DNA from: Rossellomorea pakistanensis
GTDB lineage: Bacteria > Bacillota > Bacilli > Bacillales > Bacillaceae_B
DNA: 64,000 nucleotides
Assembly (NCBI RefSeq): GCF_016908495.1
Contig: NZ_JAFBDZ010000002.1
Coordinates: 930,001-994,000 of the forward strand
Reading direction: 5' to 3'
The translations under genes and the position numbers were made by a program. Positions 30,369-45,237 of the stretch are shown here, piece after piece (the first letter of the stretch is position 1; every line of letters starts with the position of its first letter). The notes under the pieces are model-generated. The model was given only the letters and a program-made list of their open reading frames with translations. It did not search any database and was not told the origin of the DNA.

Positions 30369-31128
30369 TTTTAAGAATATATCTTTTCCAATCTGTCACC
30401 TTAACAGGTGGCTTTTTATTTTATTCTTTGACCTTTTTCCTTTCAAGAGAAGAAAGTGTAAAATAGTTATAATTTGAAGGATTCTCTTAATTGAGATTCT
30501 TTTTATTGTATGTTAGAGCGGCTAATTACAAAATGTGTTCTTCAAACACGAAATTGTTAACAACTTAAAAAAACCGTCTTTTATATTGTTCTGCTATCGA
30601 ATGGATTATGACTTGTATTGGGTTAAACCTTGATGTGAGAATTTAAATTTACAGGAGCAAGTATAAAACATTTTTACAGATAGTCTCTTTAAACACTAGT
30701 GTTGCATGAATGGTTGCAGAAAATTCAATTTATTTATTCTTATGGTTCAGAGCCAAAAAGGTAAACGCAGTAATAGAGGTGGTTCACCCATTTGGATATT
30801 ATTCACAATTAGACTTTAGCGACAACGACCGTTTTCTTGGTAAGAGACAACTTTTCCTTCGATTATTAGAATCCAGGTTAAAAAACTGATACATACTTTG
30901 CTGAGAGGACTAATACATCCCTTATCCCAGTTTAAACTTAATCCAAAAATGTACATATTAGAGTCAATAAATAAAGAAAATAATGTAAAATAGAAGAGGA
31001 ATGGGAAAATTATTAAATTATAAATGTCTTTCCTTCAAACATACTTTAACGAAATTCACTTTTATAATTAGAATGCACTTATTTAAAGATTTTTATGTTA
31101 TGGAGAGAAATGTCAAGAAGGAGAATAT
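30369..31128. other. AT-rich gene-free stretch before the HEPN-like gene
   Basis: Apart from the small terminator near 30.4 kb I find no ORF with coding character; short frames are broken by stops. The last 150 bases contain AT-rich promoter-like sequence (TAAAAT near 30985). It may hold eroded genes beyond recognition. Confidence 0.4.
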
Positions 31129-33030
31129 ATGTCAGGAATTAAATTCTATTCTGAGTATGATATGGCTTGTGGTTGGGAACTAGAAAAAATAATAGAAAAA
31201 ATTAATAATGAGTCTATTGAATTAGAATGGGGTATCACTGATTTAATAGACTTTTATAATGTTTTAAAATATATAAACATTGAAAGATTTAGTGACCATA
31301 TCATTCAAGAGACAAGTATTGATTTAAAAACTTATGAGAAGAAAATAAAACAAAAAATCGGTATCTTCGTTGGCTGTCACAAGAAAGTCTTCATTAATCT
31401 ATATGATGAAGTTGCCTTTGATGCCACAGATGATTTCTTTGAAGTTCTTGAAAGTTACAAGTTATATAAAGAAATAGAAATTAATAATTTTAGACGATTT
31501 CTTGAAAAGGAAAATGTACATATTTATACAGTACTTAAGTTCAAGATACTGACTGATTATTTTAATGAAGCAGTTAAAGATGTGTTGTTATCTGACCCAA
31601 GGAATGCCGAAACCATTCTGTCAAAGTATTTAAAAGAAGATGATTTATATTTGCCACCATCTTTGAGTGAAACAGATACATTAAGTTTGATTGATAAATA
31701 TATTGATTCACCACTTGTTAATTTAAATGAATTGAGAAAAATCATTAACTTTCCAACAAATAAGGGGTTAAGTATAACTGATAAAATTAAATTGCATGCC
31801 AAGAGGAAAGCTGAAGAAGAGGAAGAAAGAATCTTTAATAACGAAACAGGTATTAAATCTGGAGTAATGATTTCTTATCCGAAGGACCAAGATGAAGCCA
31901 TATTATTTACCATGGGTGATAGAACAGCAGACATTAAGGTAAGTCGAAATTGGATTGAAGAAAATTTAGATTATCCTACACTATGGAACAATTTTATTTA
32001 TCTATTTGGATTTGTAGATGGAACTATGAGATTAGAATTAGATTCTAAAAAAAGTGAAAGTAGCGCTCTAGAGTCAGCGTTTAGACCACAAGCAGCACAC
32101 TTGTATTACCAATCTACCTCATTTTATTACAAAGAAATGTTGTCTGATGCTGAAATATATAGTTATGTTAATTTGTTAAATGTTCTTGGTGTAAGGTTGG
32201 AAGAAATGATTGAATGGTTTTTTGATGTCTATGTTAAAGATGAATTTGAAATTTCTGATTTCATAGTTCAAATGCCATCGAGGGAAGCAACGTATTTCGA
32301 AAAGTGTAGAACTATTCTTCCAGAGTTAGATAGAATTCTTAAACAGTACAATGCTCTAATTAAAGATGGGATGATAGACCAAGAACTAATCCAAATGTCA
32401 TCTTTAAGTTTTAAAATTAAAGATATTAAGTCGTTTAATAGTAAGAAGTATGTTTACTCTTCTAGTGACTGGTATAAAACAGCTTCATTTCTGTTGTTTT
32501 CTGATCAGAGCAGCATATTTTATTTACCAAATAAAGAAGAATATAAGAATTTTTTCAAATTGATAATTTCTGAAAAGTTAACTAGAGGTGATTTTAAAGA
32601 GTATCAATTGAAAAGAATGCAATGGTTATTTGATAATAACTTAATCTGTGAAAGTAACTTGGGACACGTTGAGTTTGTTGACCAGAGAGTCATATATGTT
32701 CTTAAGGAACTGTATTATAAAGAAGTAATGAGTTATTGGCATTACCCTGAGGATATACAAGTGTTGATAGAAGAGTTAAGTGGTAGCAATCTCGTTGATT
32801 TTGAAACCAGCCTATTTTCAAGAAATGAACAAGATTATCTTGATTATTACCTCAATAAATCAAAATTCACCAATGGTCATGATATTCGTAATAAATATTT
32901 ACATGGAACAAATACTAATGATAAGAAACAATATGAGAGAGATTACTACTCAATTCTTAAATTGTTCGTCATAATTGTAATTAAAATAAATGAAGATTTA
33001 TGCATTAAAGAGGATAGACGTCAAAAATGA
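31129..33030 (+). CDS. 633-aa protein with C-terminal HEPN-like motif
   Basis: An intact large gene in the island with AAGGAG before ATG 31129. The N-terminal 220 residues are helical and charged; residues 225-240 are a Lys/Glu-rich helix; the middle is mixed alpha/beta (SGVMISYPKDQDEAILFTMGDRTADIKVSRNWIEE). The C-terminus reads GHDIRNKYLHGTN then ERDYYSILKLFVIIVIKINEDL: Arg587-x4-His592 is the R-x4-6-H signature of HEPN domains, many of which are RNases in abortive-infection and toxin systems. Domain assignment by eye. No membrane segment or nucleotide-binding motif seen. A single-gene anti-phage role is inference. Confidence 0.7.
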   Translation: MSGIKFYSEYDMACGWELEKIIEKINNESIELEWGITDLIDFYNVLKYINIERFSDHIIQETSIDLKTYEKKIKQKIGIFVGCHKKVFINLYDEVAFDATDDFFEVLESYKLYKEIEINNFRRFLEKENVHIYTVLKFKILTDYFNEAVKDVLLSDPRNAETILSKYLKEDDLYLPPSLSETDTLSLIDKYIDSPLVNLNELRKIINFPTNKGLSITDKIKLHAKRKAEEEEERIFNNETGIKSGVMISYPKDQDEAILFTMGDRTADIKVSRNWIEENLDYPTLWNNFIYLFGFVDGTMRLELDSKKSESSALESAFRPQAAHLYYQSTSFYYKEMLSDAEIYSYVNLLNVLGVRLEEMIEWFFDVYVKDEFEISDFIVQMPSREATYFEKCRTILPELDRILKQYNALIKDGMIDQELIQMSSLSFKIKDIKSFNSKKYVYSSSDWYKTASFLLFSDQSSIFYLPNKEEYKNFFKLIISEKLTRGDFKEYQLKRMQWLFDNNLICESNLGHVEFVDQRVIYVLKELYYKEVMSYWHYPEDIQVLIEELSGSNLVDFETSLFSRNEQDYLDYYLNKSKFTNGHDIRNKYLHGTNTNDKKQYERDYYSILKLFVIIVIKINEDLCIKEDRRQK

Positions 33031-33183
33031 AATAGCAAAGACTAAAGCATGAAGAGATAGGTCTTATTTTACATTTATATACATGTTACAGTATCATTAT
33101 TTTTAGGTATAACTCGCAATGAAAATTACAAAAACAAGCATAAACCATTGATATAACAACGTCCAATTACCTTTTGAACCGAC

Positions 33184-33252
33184 CGTGGTGCAACGGATAG
33201 CACGTAAGATTCCGGTTCTTAAAATGGGGGTTCGATTCCCTCCGAGGGCGTA
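33184..33252 (+). repeat. attR: 3' part of tRNA-Arg
   Basis: Exact copy of 23444-23512. The five bases that should complete the acceptor stem (GCCCT) are replaced by CCGAC, so the 5' strand cannot pair with CGAGGGC; this copy is a tRNA fragment, not a second gene. It marks the right end of the island. Confidence 0.9.
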
Positions 33253-33279
33253 CCTATTAGAAAACAAATTGAAAGTGAA

Positions 33280-33316
33280 AAGCCACGTACTGCTAAACAG
33301 AACGTGGCTTATTTTC
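33280..33316 (+). terminator. hairpin behind attR, probably the ancestral tRNA terminator
   Basis: AAGCCACGT and ACGTGGCTT form a perfect 9-bp stem followed by ATTTT. Its place 28 bases after the tRNA 3' end fits the terminator of the uninterrupted tRNA gene, separated from it by the island. Confidence 0.65.
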
Positions 33317-33351
33317 ATAAAAAGGAGATATCCTCTATTAGAGTTGTTTTT

Positions 33352-33825
33352 TTAACTTTCATCATGATTCACAAAAATTTTCTCCTGCCATCTGTGGTAG
33401 GCATAAAGAATAAGTGAAATAAATACGGTGATTAAAAAATAATGAAAGGGAGCGATATTTTTAAACTCAGCGACCCCAACCTTAAGTAAAAAACTTTTGA
33501 TCACAACAAAGGATAAAAGAAAATCCATAACGATGTTGGCGAGCAAAAATGATAAAAAGCGGTGAGAGGTTAATCTGAACACCCAAAATGTGCCCATAGC
33601 GAAAATTCCATATGCAAAGCTTACGTCGGTGATATATCCCCAAGGAACGATTGATATATGTATAGTCCACCATTCGTAATGGTAAGCAATCTGAAAAATA
33701 ATCGACATTAAGAAACAAGAGAAAATCGTTACGGGCATAAAACGTTTTATCGTATTTCGATGGACAAAAAATAACGAAAACCAAGGAAGTACAAGAATAA
33801 TCCATAATATCATTTGAATACCCAA
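33352..33825 (-). CDS. small integral membrane protein, unknown
   Basis: A 157-residue protein with about five membrane helices (residues 4-20, 28-48, 58-80, 88-108 and 128-145) and many aromatic residues. The start is probably TTG at 33825, eight bases after AGGAG. It lies just outside the island, divergent from rpoN. No catalytic motif; similar five-helix orphans are frequent in bacilli. Confidence 0.65.
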   Translation of the reverse strand: MGIQMILWIILVLPWFSLFFVHRNTIKRFMPVTIFSCFLMSIIFQIAYHYEWWTIHISIVPWGYITDVSFAYGIFAMGTFWVFRLTSHRFLSFLLANIVMDFLLSFVVIKSFLLKVGVAEFKNIAPFHYFLITVFISLILYAYHRWQEKIFVNHDES

Positions 33826-34057
33826 GCATTGCCACTCCTAAAAGAAGAATAACTATATTATTTGGTGTGATAAGAAAAACATACAATTTTATCAAATTTA
33901 TTTTAAAGGATTTTATGACGAACTTAAATAACTGCCTCAATCGCATAAACATCATACTTATCATCATTTTATTTCCCACGGAAAGCGCGCTGTAACAAGT
34001 TATTTCCATACACGAAGCTATGAATCTAGTGTAAAATAAGTGTAGGGAGGGGATTAT

Positions 34058-35365
34058 ATGAAACTGCAGGCTGGATTATGGCAGCAGCAAACATTAAAAC
34101 TTAATATGACTCAGGAGCTATCACAAGCCATTACCCTTCTTCAGTATACTTCCCTTGAGTTGAATGCTTTTTTAGAGAGTAAAGCCCTTGAGAATCCTTT
34201 AATCGATATTGACCTGCCTCAGACTTCAATTGTGGATTTGCCACAATATAGACGAAAAGCAACTTCCAATTATGATCATCAGGATTGGATTGAACAAATC
34301 TCTGTTAACCGTGAAACTTTAACAGACTATTTATATGCTCAATTAGATTTGAAATCGCTTTCAAATGAAGAAATGAAAGTCTTGTCTACTCTTTTCGAGG
34401 AGCTCGATGAGAATGGGTACCTCCCAAAAGAGATCAAAATAAAAGGATTACAGGATTGGGAGATAGAAGGCCTTATAAATATTCTCCAAGGCTTAGACCC
34501 GGCAGGAGTGGGGGCCCGAACATTGCAGGAATGCCTTCTCCTTCAAATTGATAGGGAAGAAAATGTGCCACCTCATACAAAAGAGGTCCTTCTCCATCAT
34601 TTTATGGACTTCGGAGAAAAACGATGGAAAGAAATAAGCAAAAACCTAAACATAGAATTAACAGCTATTCAAACGATTGCCGATTATGTAAAGGAATTAA
34701 ACCCTAGACCAGGTTCAGAATTTACTGTTGACCAGCCTCCCTACATTACACCGGAAGTACTTGTTAAGGTGGAAATGGATAGTATATTTGTAAAACTGTT
34801 TGATGGTACGCTGACTAAAGTAAAATATAATGAGGAGTATCGAAAGCTATTCCAACATAAAGAGGATCCTGCCGTAAAACAATTTCTAAAAGAAAAAGAA
34901 CAAGATTTTGAATGGATTATCAATAGTCTAAGACATCGGAAAGAAACGATTCTAAAGGTAAGTCAGGCAATCGTGGAACATCAGCAGCCATTTTTCTTAA
35001 AGGGACCACAATATATACAGCCTCTTACCTTAAAGGATTTATCGAAAGAAGTCGGGGTCCATGAGTCAACCGTTAGCCGGGCTGTGAAGGGAAAATACAT
35101 GCAGACTCCATTTGGAACGTTTGAGCTTAAATTTTTCTTTTCTTCTGCTATTAAAACGTCCTTATCTGATTTAACTTCATCTACAGGAGTAAAGAATGAA
35201 ATCGTTCAAATGGTAAAAGAAGAAGATAAGAAGAAGCCGTTATCCGACCAGAAAATTGCTGATATCCTGAAGGGGAAAGGAATCGTAGTCTCTAGAAGGA
35301 CGGTCGCTAAATATCGAGATCAATTAGATATCCCGTCTTCTTCCATAAGAAAAAGATACGAGTAA
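34058..35365 (+). CDS. rpoN: RNA polymerase sigma-54 factor (SigL)
   Basis: A 435-residue sigma-54. Region I is the Gln/Leu-rich activator-interacting N-terminus (QQQTLKLNMTQELSQAITLLQY). The central core-binding domain follows; HTH SKEVGVHESTVSRAVKGKYMQTPFG is near residue 330; the RpoN box SRRTVAKYRDQLDIPSS at the end reads the -24 element. It needs AAA+ activators; one is encoded at 49986-52043 and a matching promoter stands at 52129. Confidence 0.96.
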   Translation: MKLQAGLWQQQTLKLNMTQELSQAITLLQYTSLELNAFLESKALENPLIDIDLPQTSIVDLPQYRRKATSNYDHQDWIEQISVNRETLTDYLYAQLDLKSLSNEEMKVLSTLFEELDENGYLPKEIKIKGLQDWEIEGLINILQGLDPAGVGARTLQECLLLQIDREENVPPHTKEVLLHHFMDFGEKRWKEISKNLNIELTAIQTIADYVKELNPRPGSEFTVDQPPYITPEVLVKVEMDSIFVKLFDGTLTKVKYNEEYRKLFQHKEDPAVKQFLKEKEQDFEWIINSLRHRKETILKVSQAIVEHQQPFFLKGPQYIQPLTLKDLSKEVGVHESTVSRAVKGKYMQTPFGTFELKFFFSSAIKTSLSDLTSSTGVKNEIVQMVKEEDKKKPLSDQKIADILKGKGIVVSRRTVAKYRDQLDIPSSSIRKRYE

Positions 35366-35374
35366 GGTGAAAAT

Positions 35375-35617
35375 ATGAGAACAGTTATCTTTTATACTAG
35401 AAATCAATGTCCTTTATGTGTAGAAGCCAAACAAATGCTGACATTAATAAAAGAAGATATCCCTTATAAGTTAATTGAAAAAGATATTAATGGGGACGAT
35501 GATCTTACAGAACGATTTGGATTAATGATCCCAGTTGTTCAAATCGATGATCAAATCGTTCAATATGGGCAGATTGATTATTTTACTATTCGTAAACGTT
35601 TACAAGAAAAAACATGA
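35375..35617 (+). CDS. glutaredoxin-like protein
   Basis: An 80-residue thioredoxin-fold protein with an N-terminal redox pair in TRNQCPLC (Cys11/Cys14) and cis-Pro motif MIPVVQID. It belongs to the DUF836/glutaredoxin-like group common in bacilli. It starts nine bases after rpoN, so probably shares its transcript. The partner is unknown. Confidence 0.85.
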   Translation: MRTVIFYTRNQCPLCVEAKQMLTLIKEDIPYKLIEKDINGDDDLTERFGLMIPVVQIDDQIVQYGQIDYFTIRKRLQEKT

Positions 35618-35627
35618 GATAAGTTAG

Positions 35628-35656
35628 TTGAATTACGGTTCATCACCTGCTAAAAT
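35628..35656 (+). promoter_or_regulatory. sigma-A promoter of the cggR-gapA operon
   Basis: TTGAAT at 35628-35633 and TAAAAT at 35651-35656, spaced by 17 bases, stand just upstream of the CggR operator. Confidence 0.75.
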
Positions 35657-35694
35657 AAAAATTGAAGGCAGGGATGAATTTTTTTTGGAGGTCG

Positions 35695-35730
35695 CGGGAC
35701 ATAATATGTCTATACGGGACATTTTTTGAC
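35695..35730 (+). promoter_or_regulatory. CggR operator
   Basis: Two direct half-sites CGGGAC-N6-TGTC at 35695-35710 and CGGGAC-N6-TGAC at 35715-35730, separated by TATA, match the B. subtilis CggR operator (CGGGACN6TGTCN4CGGGACN6TGTC) except for one base. It lies downstream of the promoter, so CggR would block elongation until fructose-1,6-bisphosphate relieves it. Confidence 0.9.
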
Positions 35731-35756
35731 CAACGAACTTTAGCGAGGAGTTTTCT

Positions 35757-37843
<2,087 letters not shown>

Positions 37844-37943
37844 TTTTTAATTCCAAAAGTATATCCTATTTAAAGGATTGTGACACTCTTTTAAGACTTT
37901 TAATGGATAAATTGTGTTACAACCTCTATAATGAAAAGGGATG

Positions 37944-37977
37944 AAGGGGAGAGGGGTTGTTCCCTACTCCCCTTTTT
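37944..37977 (+). terminator. terminator/attenuator between gapA and pgk
   Basis: GGGGAG pairs with CTCCCC around a 15-base loop and is followed by TTTTTGCTTTTT. It would limit read-through from the strongly expressed gapA into pgk. TATAAT at 37927-37932 with a weak -35 might be an internal promoter just upstream, in which case the hairpin lies in its leader. Confidence 0.65.
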
Positions 37978-38035
37978 GCTTTTTAACTATTCGGAAGCTT
38001 AATGCTTTCTAAGAACAAGAGGAGGGCCTTTTGAA

Positions 38036-39220
38036 ATGAATAAGAAAAGTATTAAAGATGTTGATTTAAAGGGTAAACGTGTTTTCTGTCGTGTCGATTT
38101 CAACGTTCCAATGTCTAATGGGAATGTAACAGACGATACGCGAATCCGAGCAGCTTTACCTACTATTCAGTATTTAATAGACCAAGGTGCTAGAGTCATT
38201 CTGGCGAGTCACTTGGGCCGTCCTAAAGGTCAAGTAGTAGAGGAGTTACGACTAACTCCAGTAGCAAAGAGACTATCTGAGTTGCTTGACAAAAATGTGG
38301 CAAAAGCCAATGAAGCCTTTGGAGAATCCGTACATGCAGAAATTAAAAAGCTTGCTGAGGGGGACGTCTTGTTACTTGAGAACGTTCGTTTCTATGAAGG
38401 TGAAACAAAAAATGATCCAGAGCTTGCAAAAGAATTTGCTGCTTTAGCGGATGTATATGTTAATGATGCCTTTGGAGCCGCTCACCGTGCACATGCTTCT
38501 ACTGAAGGAGTTGCCAAGCATATACCTGCGGTTGCTGGTCTATTAATGGAAAAAGAACTTGAAGTACTTGGAAAAGCCCTATCAAATCCTGAAAGACCTT
38601 TCACTGCTATCATCGGTGGTGCAAAAGTAAAAGATAAAATCGGTGTTATTGATCATCTTCTTGATAAAGTAGATAATCTGATCATTGGTGGCGGTCTTGC
38701 CTATACTTTCGTCAAAGCACAAGGACATGAAATCGGGAAGTCACTGCTTGAGGAAGATAAAATTGACTTAGCCAAGCAATTTATGGAAAAGGCCGAAGAG
38801 AAAGGCGTTAAATTCTACATGCCTATAGATGCCGTCGTTGCAGATGATTTCTCAAACGATGCGAATATTAAGAATGTGGATATTGATTCGATTCCATCTG
38901 ACTGGGAAGCATTAGATATCGGACCAAAAACAAGCGAATTGTTTAAAGATGTAATCCAAAGCTCAAAGCTAGTGGTTTGGAATGGTCCTATGGGTGTATT
39001 CGAATTAGAATCCTTTGCGAACGGCACAAAAGCCGTTGCAGAAGCACTAGCTGATGCAACAGATACATACTCTGTCATCGGTGGGGGAGACTCTGCTGCC
39101 GCTGTTGAAAAATTTGGTCTAGCTGATCAAATGAGTCATATTTCAACAGGAGGAGGCGCTTCACTTGAATTTATGGAAGGGAAACAGCTTCCTGGAGTTG
39201 TCGCCTTAAACGATAAATAA
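38036..39220 (+). CDS. pgk: phosphoglycerate kinase
   Basis: A 394-residue two-domain kinase making ATP from 1,3-bisphosphoglycerate. N-terminal substrate site [35 protein letters not shown], hinge and C-terminal nucleotide site [13 protein letters not shown], and [13 protein letters not shown]. Glycolytic operon order pgk-tpiA-gpmI-eno is typical for bacilli. Confidence 0.97.
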   Translation: MNKKSIKDVDLKGKRVFCRVDFNVPMSNGNVTDDTRIRAALPTIQYLIDQGARVILASHLGRPKGQVVEELRLTPVAKRLSELLDKNVAKANEAFGESVHAEIKKLAEGDVLLLENVRFYEGETKNDPELAKEFAALADVYVNDAFGAAHRAHASTEGVAKHIPAVAGLLMEKELEVLGKALSNPERPFTAIIGGAKVKDKIGVIDHLLDKVDNLIIGGGLAYTFVKAQGHEIGKSLLEEDKIDLAKQFMEKAEEKGVKFYMPIDAVVADDFSNDANIKNVDIDSIPSDWEALDIGPKTSELFKDVIQSSKLVVWNGPMGVFELESFANGTKAVAEALADATDTYSVIGGGDSAAAVEKFGLADQMSHISTGGGASLEFMEGKQLPGVVALNDK

Positions 39221-42839
<3,619 letters not shown>

Positions 42840-42845
42840 TGAATG

Positions 42846-42887
42846 AAAAAAGAGCTGATTCCAATTATTTTGGAATCAGCTCTTTTT
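42846..42887 (+). terminator. strong terminator of the glycolytic operon
   Basis: AAAAAGAGCTGATTCCA and TGGAATCAGCTCTTTTT form a 17-bp perfect stem eight bases after eno. Confidence 0.92.
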
Positions 42888-42889
42888 AG

Positions 42890-43212
42890 TGTTTGGTGAC
42901 GGAGGTAGCGGAGGCGTGTCGGGGTTGTAGCAGTAGCGAATTTTATATTAATTTGTCGAACGGTCAATATATGGCCTTCAACGGACAAATAAATGCTGAT
43001 AACGGATGAATCAATTGGATCTGTGGACAAATTAACTCCTCTTTTGGACAAATAACTTAGACCGAAATCGATTATATTATATAGATTGTATGATATCAGC
43101 AATTATTGCATCGATATAAACCATAATTGCACGAGATTTTGATTTATTGTACGGAAAACTCCGTTAATTGTACAAAAGCGAAATAAATGGCATATTACAC
43201 CCATTACATAAA
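42890..43212. other. gene-free stretch between eno and the HAD gene
   Basis: No coding ORF with a ribosome site and no recognisable repeat; short frames are chance. The sequence is AT-rich after 42.95 kb. Confidence 0.5.
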
Positions 43213-43875
43213 TCACCTAGCCCCAGCTAACAAACATTCTTCTAACTCACCGACACTATGAACAATTGTGGTCGATGTATACTCCGAAAGCTCTTCATAT
43301 GTACCATACCCAAACGTAACCCCTATTGATGAAATTTGATTGTTATTCGCTCCGATGACATCATGCTTACGATCACCGATCATCAAAAACTGCTCATTTT
43401 CATATTCCGGATACTGATCCATCGCATACTTAATGATTTCCGTTTTTGAAATACGAGACCCATCAAGATTACTTCCGACTATTAGATCAAAGTATGGATC
43501 AATTTGAAAATAATCAACAATTTTTTCTGCAAAAAGAGTAGGCTTTGACGTTGCGATTACAATTAATTTATTATTAGTTTTTAATCGCTCTAGTAATTGT
43601 TGTATACCAGGATACAGGTGATTTTCAAACATCCCTTTCTCAACAAACCGTTCACGATAAAGCTCAATCGCTCGTTTAACCTCTTTCTCATTAAAGCCGT
43701 ATTCCTCAGAAAAAGAGTCTTGTAACGGTGGTCCGATAAAAATTTCTAGCTTCGTAAGGTCGTTTACTGATATACTCATTTTTTGTAATGCATACTGTAC
43801 AGATTTGGTGATGCCTACCTTTGGATCGGACAATGTACCGTCTAAATCGAATAAAATTACTTTTTTATTTCTCAT
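43213..43875 (-). CDS. HAD-family phosphatase (phosphoglycolate phosphatase-like)
   Basis: A 220-residue HAD subfamily IA hydrolase with cap domain. Motif [12 protein letters not shown], motif II VIATSKP, Lys in SRISKTEII and motif IV MIGDRKHDVIGA. It is like the Gph/5'-nucleotidase-type phosphatases; substrate not fixed by sequence. Single gene, transcribed against its neighbours, with GGAGGAG before the start. Confidence 0.85.
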   Translation of the reverse strand: MRNKKVILFDLDGTLSDPKVGITKSVQYALQKMSISVNDLTKLEIFIGPPLQDSFSEEYGFNEKEVKRAIELYRERFVEKGMFENHLYPGIQQLLERLKTNNKLIVIATSKPTLFAEKIVDYFQIDPYFDLIVGSNLDGSRISKTEIIKYAMDQYPEYENEQFLMIGDRKHDVIGANNNQISSIGVTFGYGTYEELSEYTSTTIVHSVGELEECLLAGAR

Positions 43876-44011
43876 AGTTTTCTCCTCCTGAGACGTTCAA
43901 TATATTTTATCAGTAATACGAAACCTGTACTGATCCACATTCCTATTGTCCAATGTTTGACAATATGATAAACTTATCATATTGTCAGGTTCGTTTCAGG
44001 AGGTGGGTCTC

Positions 44012-44254
44012 GTGTATACATTAGCGGTTACTCTATTAGTGATTGTGTCAATTGCTCTAATTGTTGTCGTTTTACTACAATCTGGTAAAAGTGCAGGATT
44101 ATCAGGTGCCATCTCTGGTGGTGCAGAACAGTTATTTGGTAAACAAAAAGCACGTGGAATTGATTTAATTCTACATCGCGTTACAATCGTGCTTTCCGTG
44201 TTATTTTTTGTTTTAACCATTGCTGTAACGTTCTTCTCTGATAAGTTATCATAA
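44012..44254 (+). CDS. secG: preprotein translocase subunit SecG
   Basis: An 80-residue membrane protein with two helices (residues 3-23 and 55-75) joined by the conserved loop [28 protein letters not shown]. It stimulates SecYE/SecA export. GTG 44012 is chosen because AGGAGGT stands directly upstream; the 10-residue extension to 43982 would be unlike family members. Followed by a terminator. Confidence 0.95.
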   Translation: MYTLAVTLLVIVSIALIVVVLLQSGKSAGLSGAISGGAEQLFGKQKARGIDLILHRVTIVLSVLFFVLTIAVTFFSDKLS

Positions 44255-44259
44255 ACTGG

Positions 44260-44291
44260 AACCTGGCCCGGAAATCGGGTCAGGTTTTTTT
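44260..44291 (+). terminator. secG terminator
   Basis: ACCTGGCCCG and CGGGTCAGGT (one G-T pair) with loop GAAAT, followed by seven T. Confidence 0.88.
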
Positions 44292-44460
44292 GCTTTATTA
44301 GAAAAATATGATGGTGCTTCTTACACTTGTCGAGTTAAACAGGCATTAATTGCCCCTTAGAAAATACGAAATTCTGGATTGTCACTCTGTACTTTGCTAA
44401 AAATAGAGAGTGAGCCTATAAATCAAACAAATTGTTTAAATTTACATAAAGGAGTTAATG

Positions 44461-45210
44461 ATGATGAAAACAGTGTTACCAAAGCCATTTACGTTCGAAG
44501 CGGGTCCAAGAGCTGTCCTGCTCCTTCACGGATTTACTGGGAACTCTTCGGATGTAAGAATGCTTGGACGATTTTTAGAAAAGAAAGGCTACTCTTCCCA
44601 TGCTCCCCATTATAAAGGTCATGGGGTTCCTCCTGAAGAGCTTGTCCATACAGGCCCAGAGGATTGGTGGCAAGACGTCTTAAATGGTTATGAGCACTTA
44701 AAAAGTAAAGGCTATGAAGAAATTGCTGTTGCAGGTTTATCTCTAGGCGGGGTATTTTCACTAAAATTGGGTTACACTGTACCTGTAAAGGGTATAGTAC
44801 CAATGTGTGCGCCTATGTATATAAAAAGTGAAGAAGTCATGTATCAAGGTGTCGTCGACTATGCGCGAGAATTTAAAAAGTTTGAAGGGAAATCAGAAGA
44901 CGTCATTGAAAAAGAAATAGAAGAGTTTAAGAACACGCCTATGAATACTCTTCGTGCATTACAGGAGCTTATCAGTGACGTCCGAAAAAATGTGGATATG
45001 ATCTACTCTCCAACGTTTGTTATTCAGGCTAGAAATGACCACATGATTAATACGGATTCTGCAAATATTATTTATAATGAAGTCGAATCTGATCAAAAGA
45101 AAATTAAATGGTTTGAAGAATCAGGCCATGTGATTACATTAGATAAAGAAAAAGAACAATTACATGAAGATGTCTATCAATTTCTAGAGGGATTAGATTG
45201 GCAGGTTTAG
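44461..45210 (+). CDS. est: carboxylesterase Est
   Basis: A 249-residue alpha/beta hydrolase almost colinear with Geobacillus Est30 (MMKxVxPKPFx[24 protein letters not shown]). Nucleophile Ser in [10 protein letters not shown] near 94; Asp in ARNDHMIN; His in [15 protein letters not shown] lies six bases before the chosen ATG, the second of three in tandem. Between secG and rnr as in B. subtilis. Confidence 0.94.
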   Translation: MMKTVLPKPFTFEAGPRAVLLLHGFTGNSSDVRMLGRFLEKKGYSSHAPHYKGHGVPPEELVHTGPEDWWQDVLNGYEHLKSKGYEEIAVAGLSLGGVFSLKLGYTVPVKGIVPMCAPMYIKSEEVMYQGVVDYAREFKKFEGKSEDVIEKEIEEFKNTPMNTLRALQELISDVRKNVDMIYSPTFVIQARNDHMINTDSANIIYNEVESDQKKIKWFEESGHVITLDKEKEQLHEDVYQFLEGLDWQV

Positions 45211-45237
45211 TTGTATTGTCTAAGGAGGGATTTTTCG

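Larger units (their letters stand above)
23444..33252. mobile_element. decayed genomic island in tRNA-Arg(CCG)
   Basis: The island is bounded by 69-bp perfect direct repeats covering most of the tRNA and two bases beyond. A broken tyrosine integrase lies next to attL in the usual place. The 9.7 kb holds a zinc-ribbon/272-aa pair, a decayed IS1182-like copy, a membrane-anchored orphan on the minus strand, three broken small genes and a 633-aa HEPN-like gene. It is visibly richer in A+T than its flanks. With the integrase broken it is probably fixed. Confidence 0.85.

Noticed and set aside
33184-33252. Second tRNA-Arg gene
   Set aside because: The first acceptor bases do not pair with the 3' strand, so it is the attR fragment of the island.
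33482-34009. 175-codon minus-strand ORF near rpoN
   Set aside because: It overlaps the better-supported 157-aa membrane protein in another frame and has poor composition.
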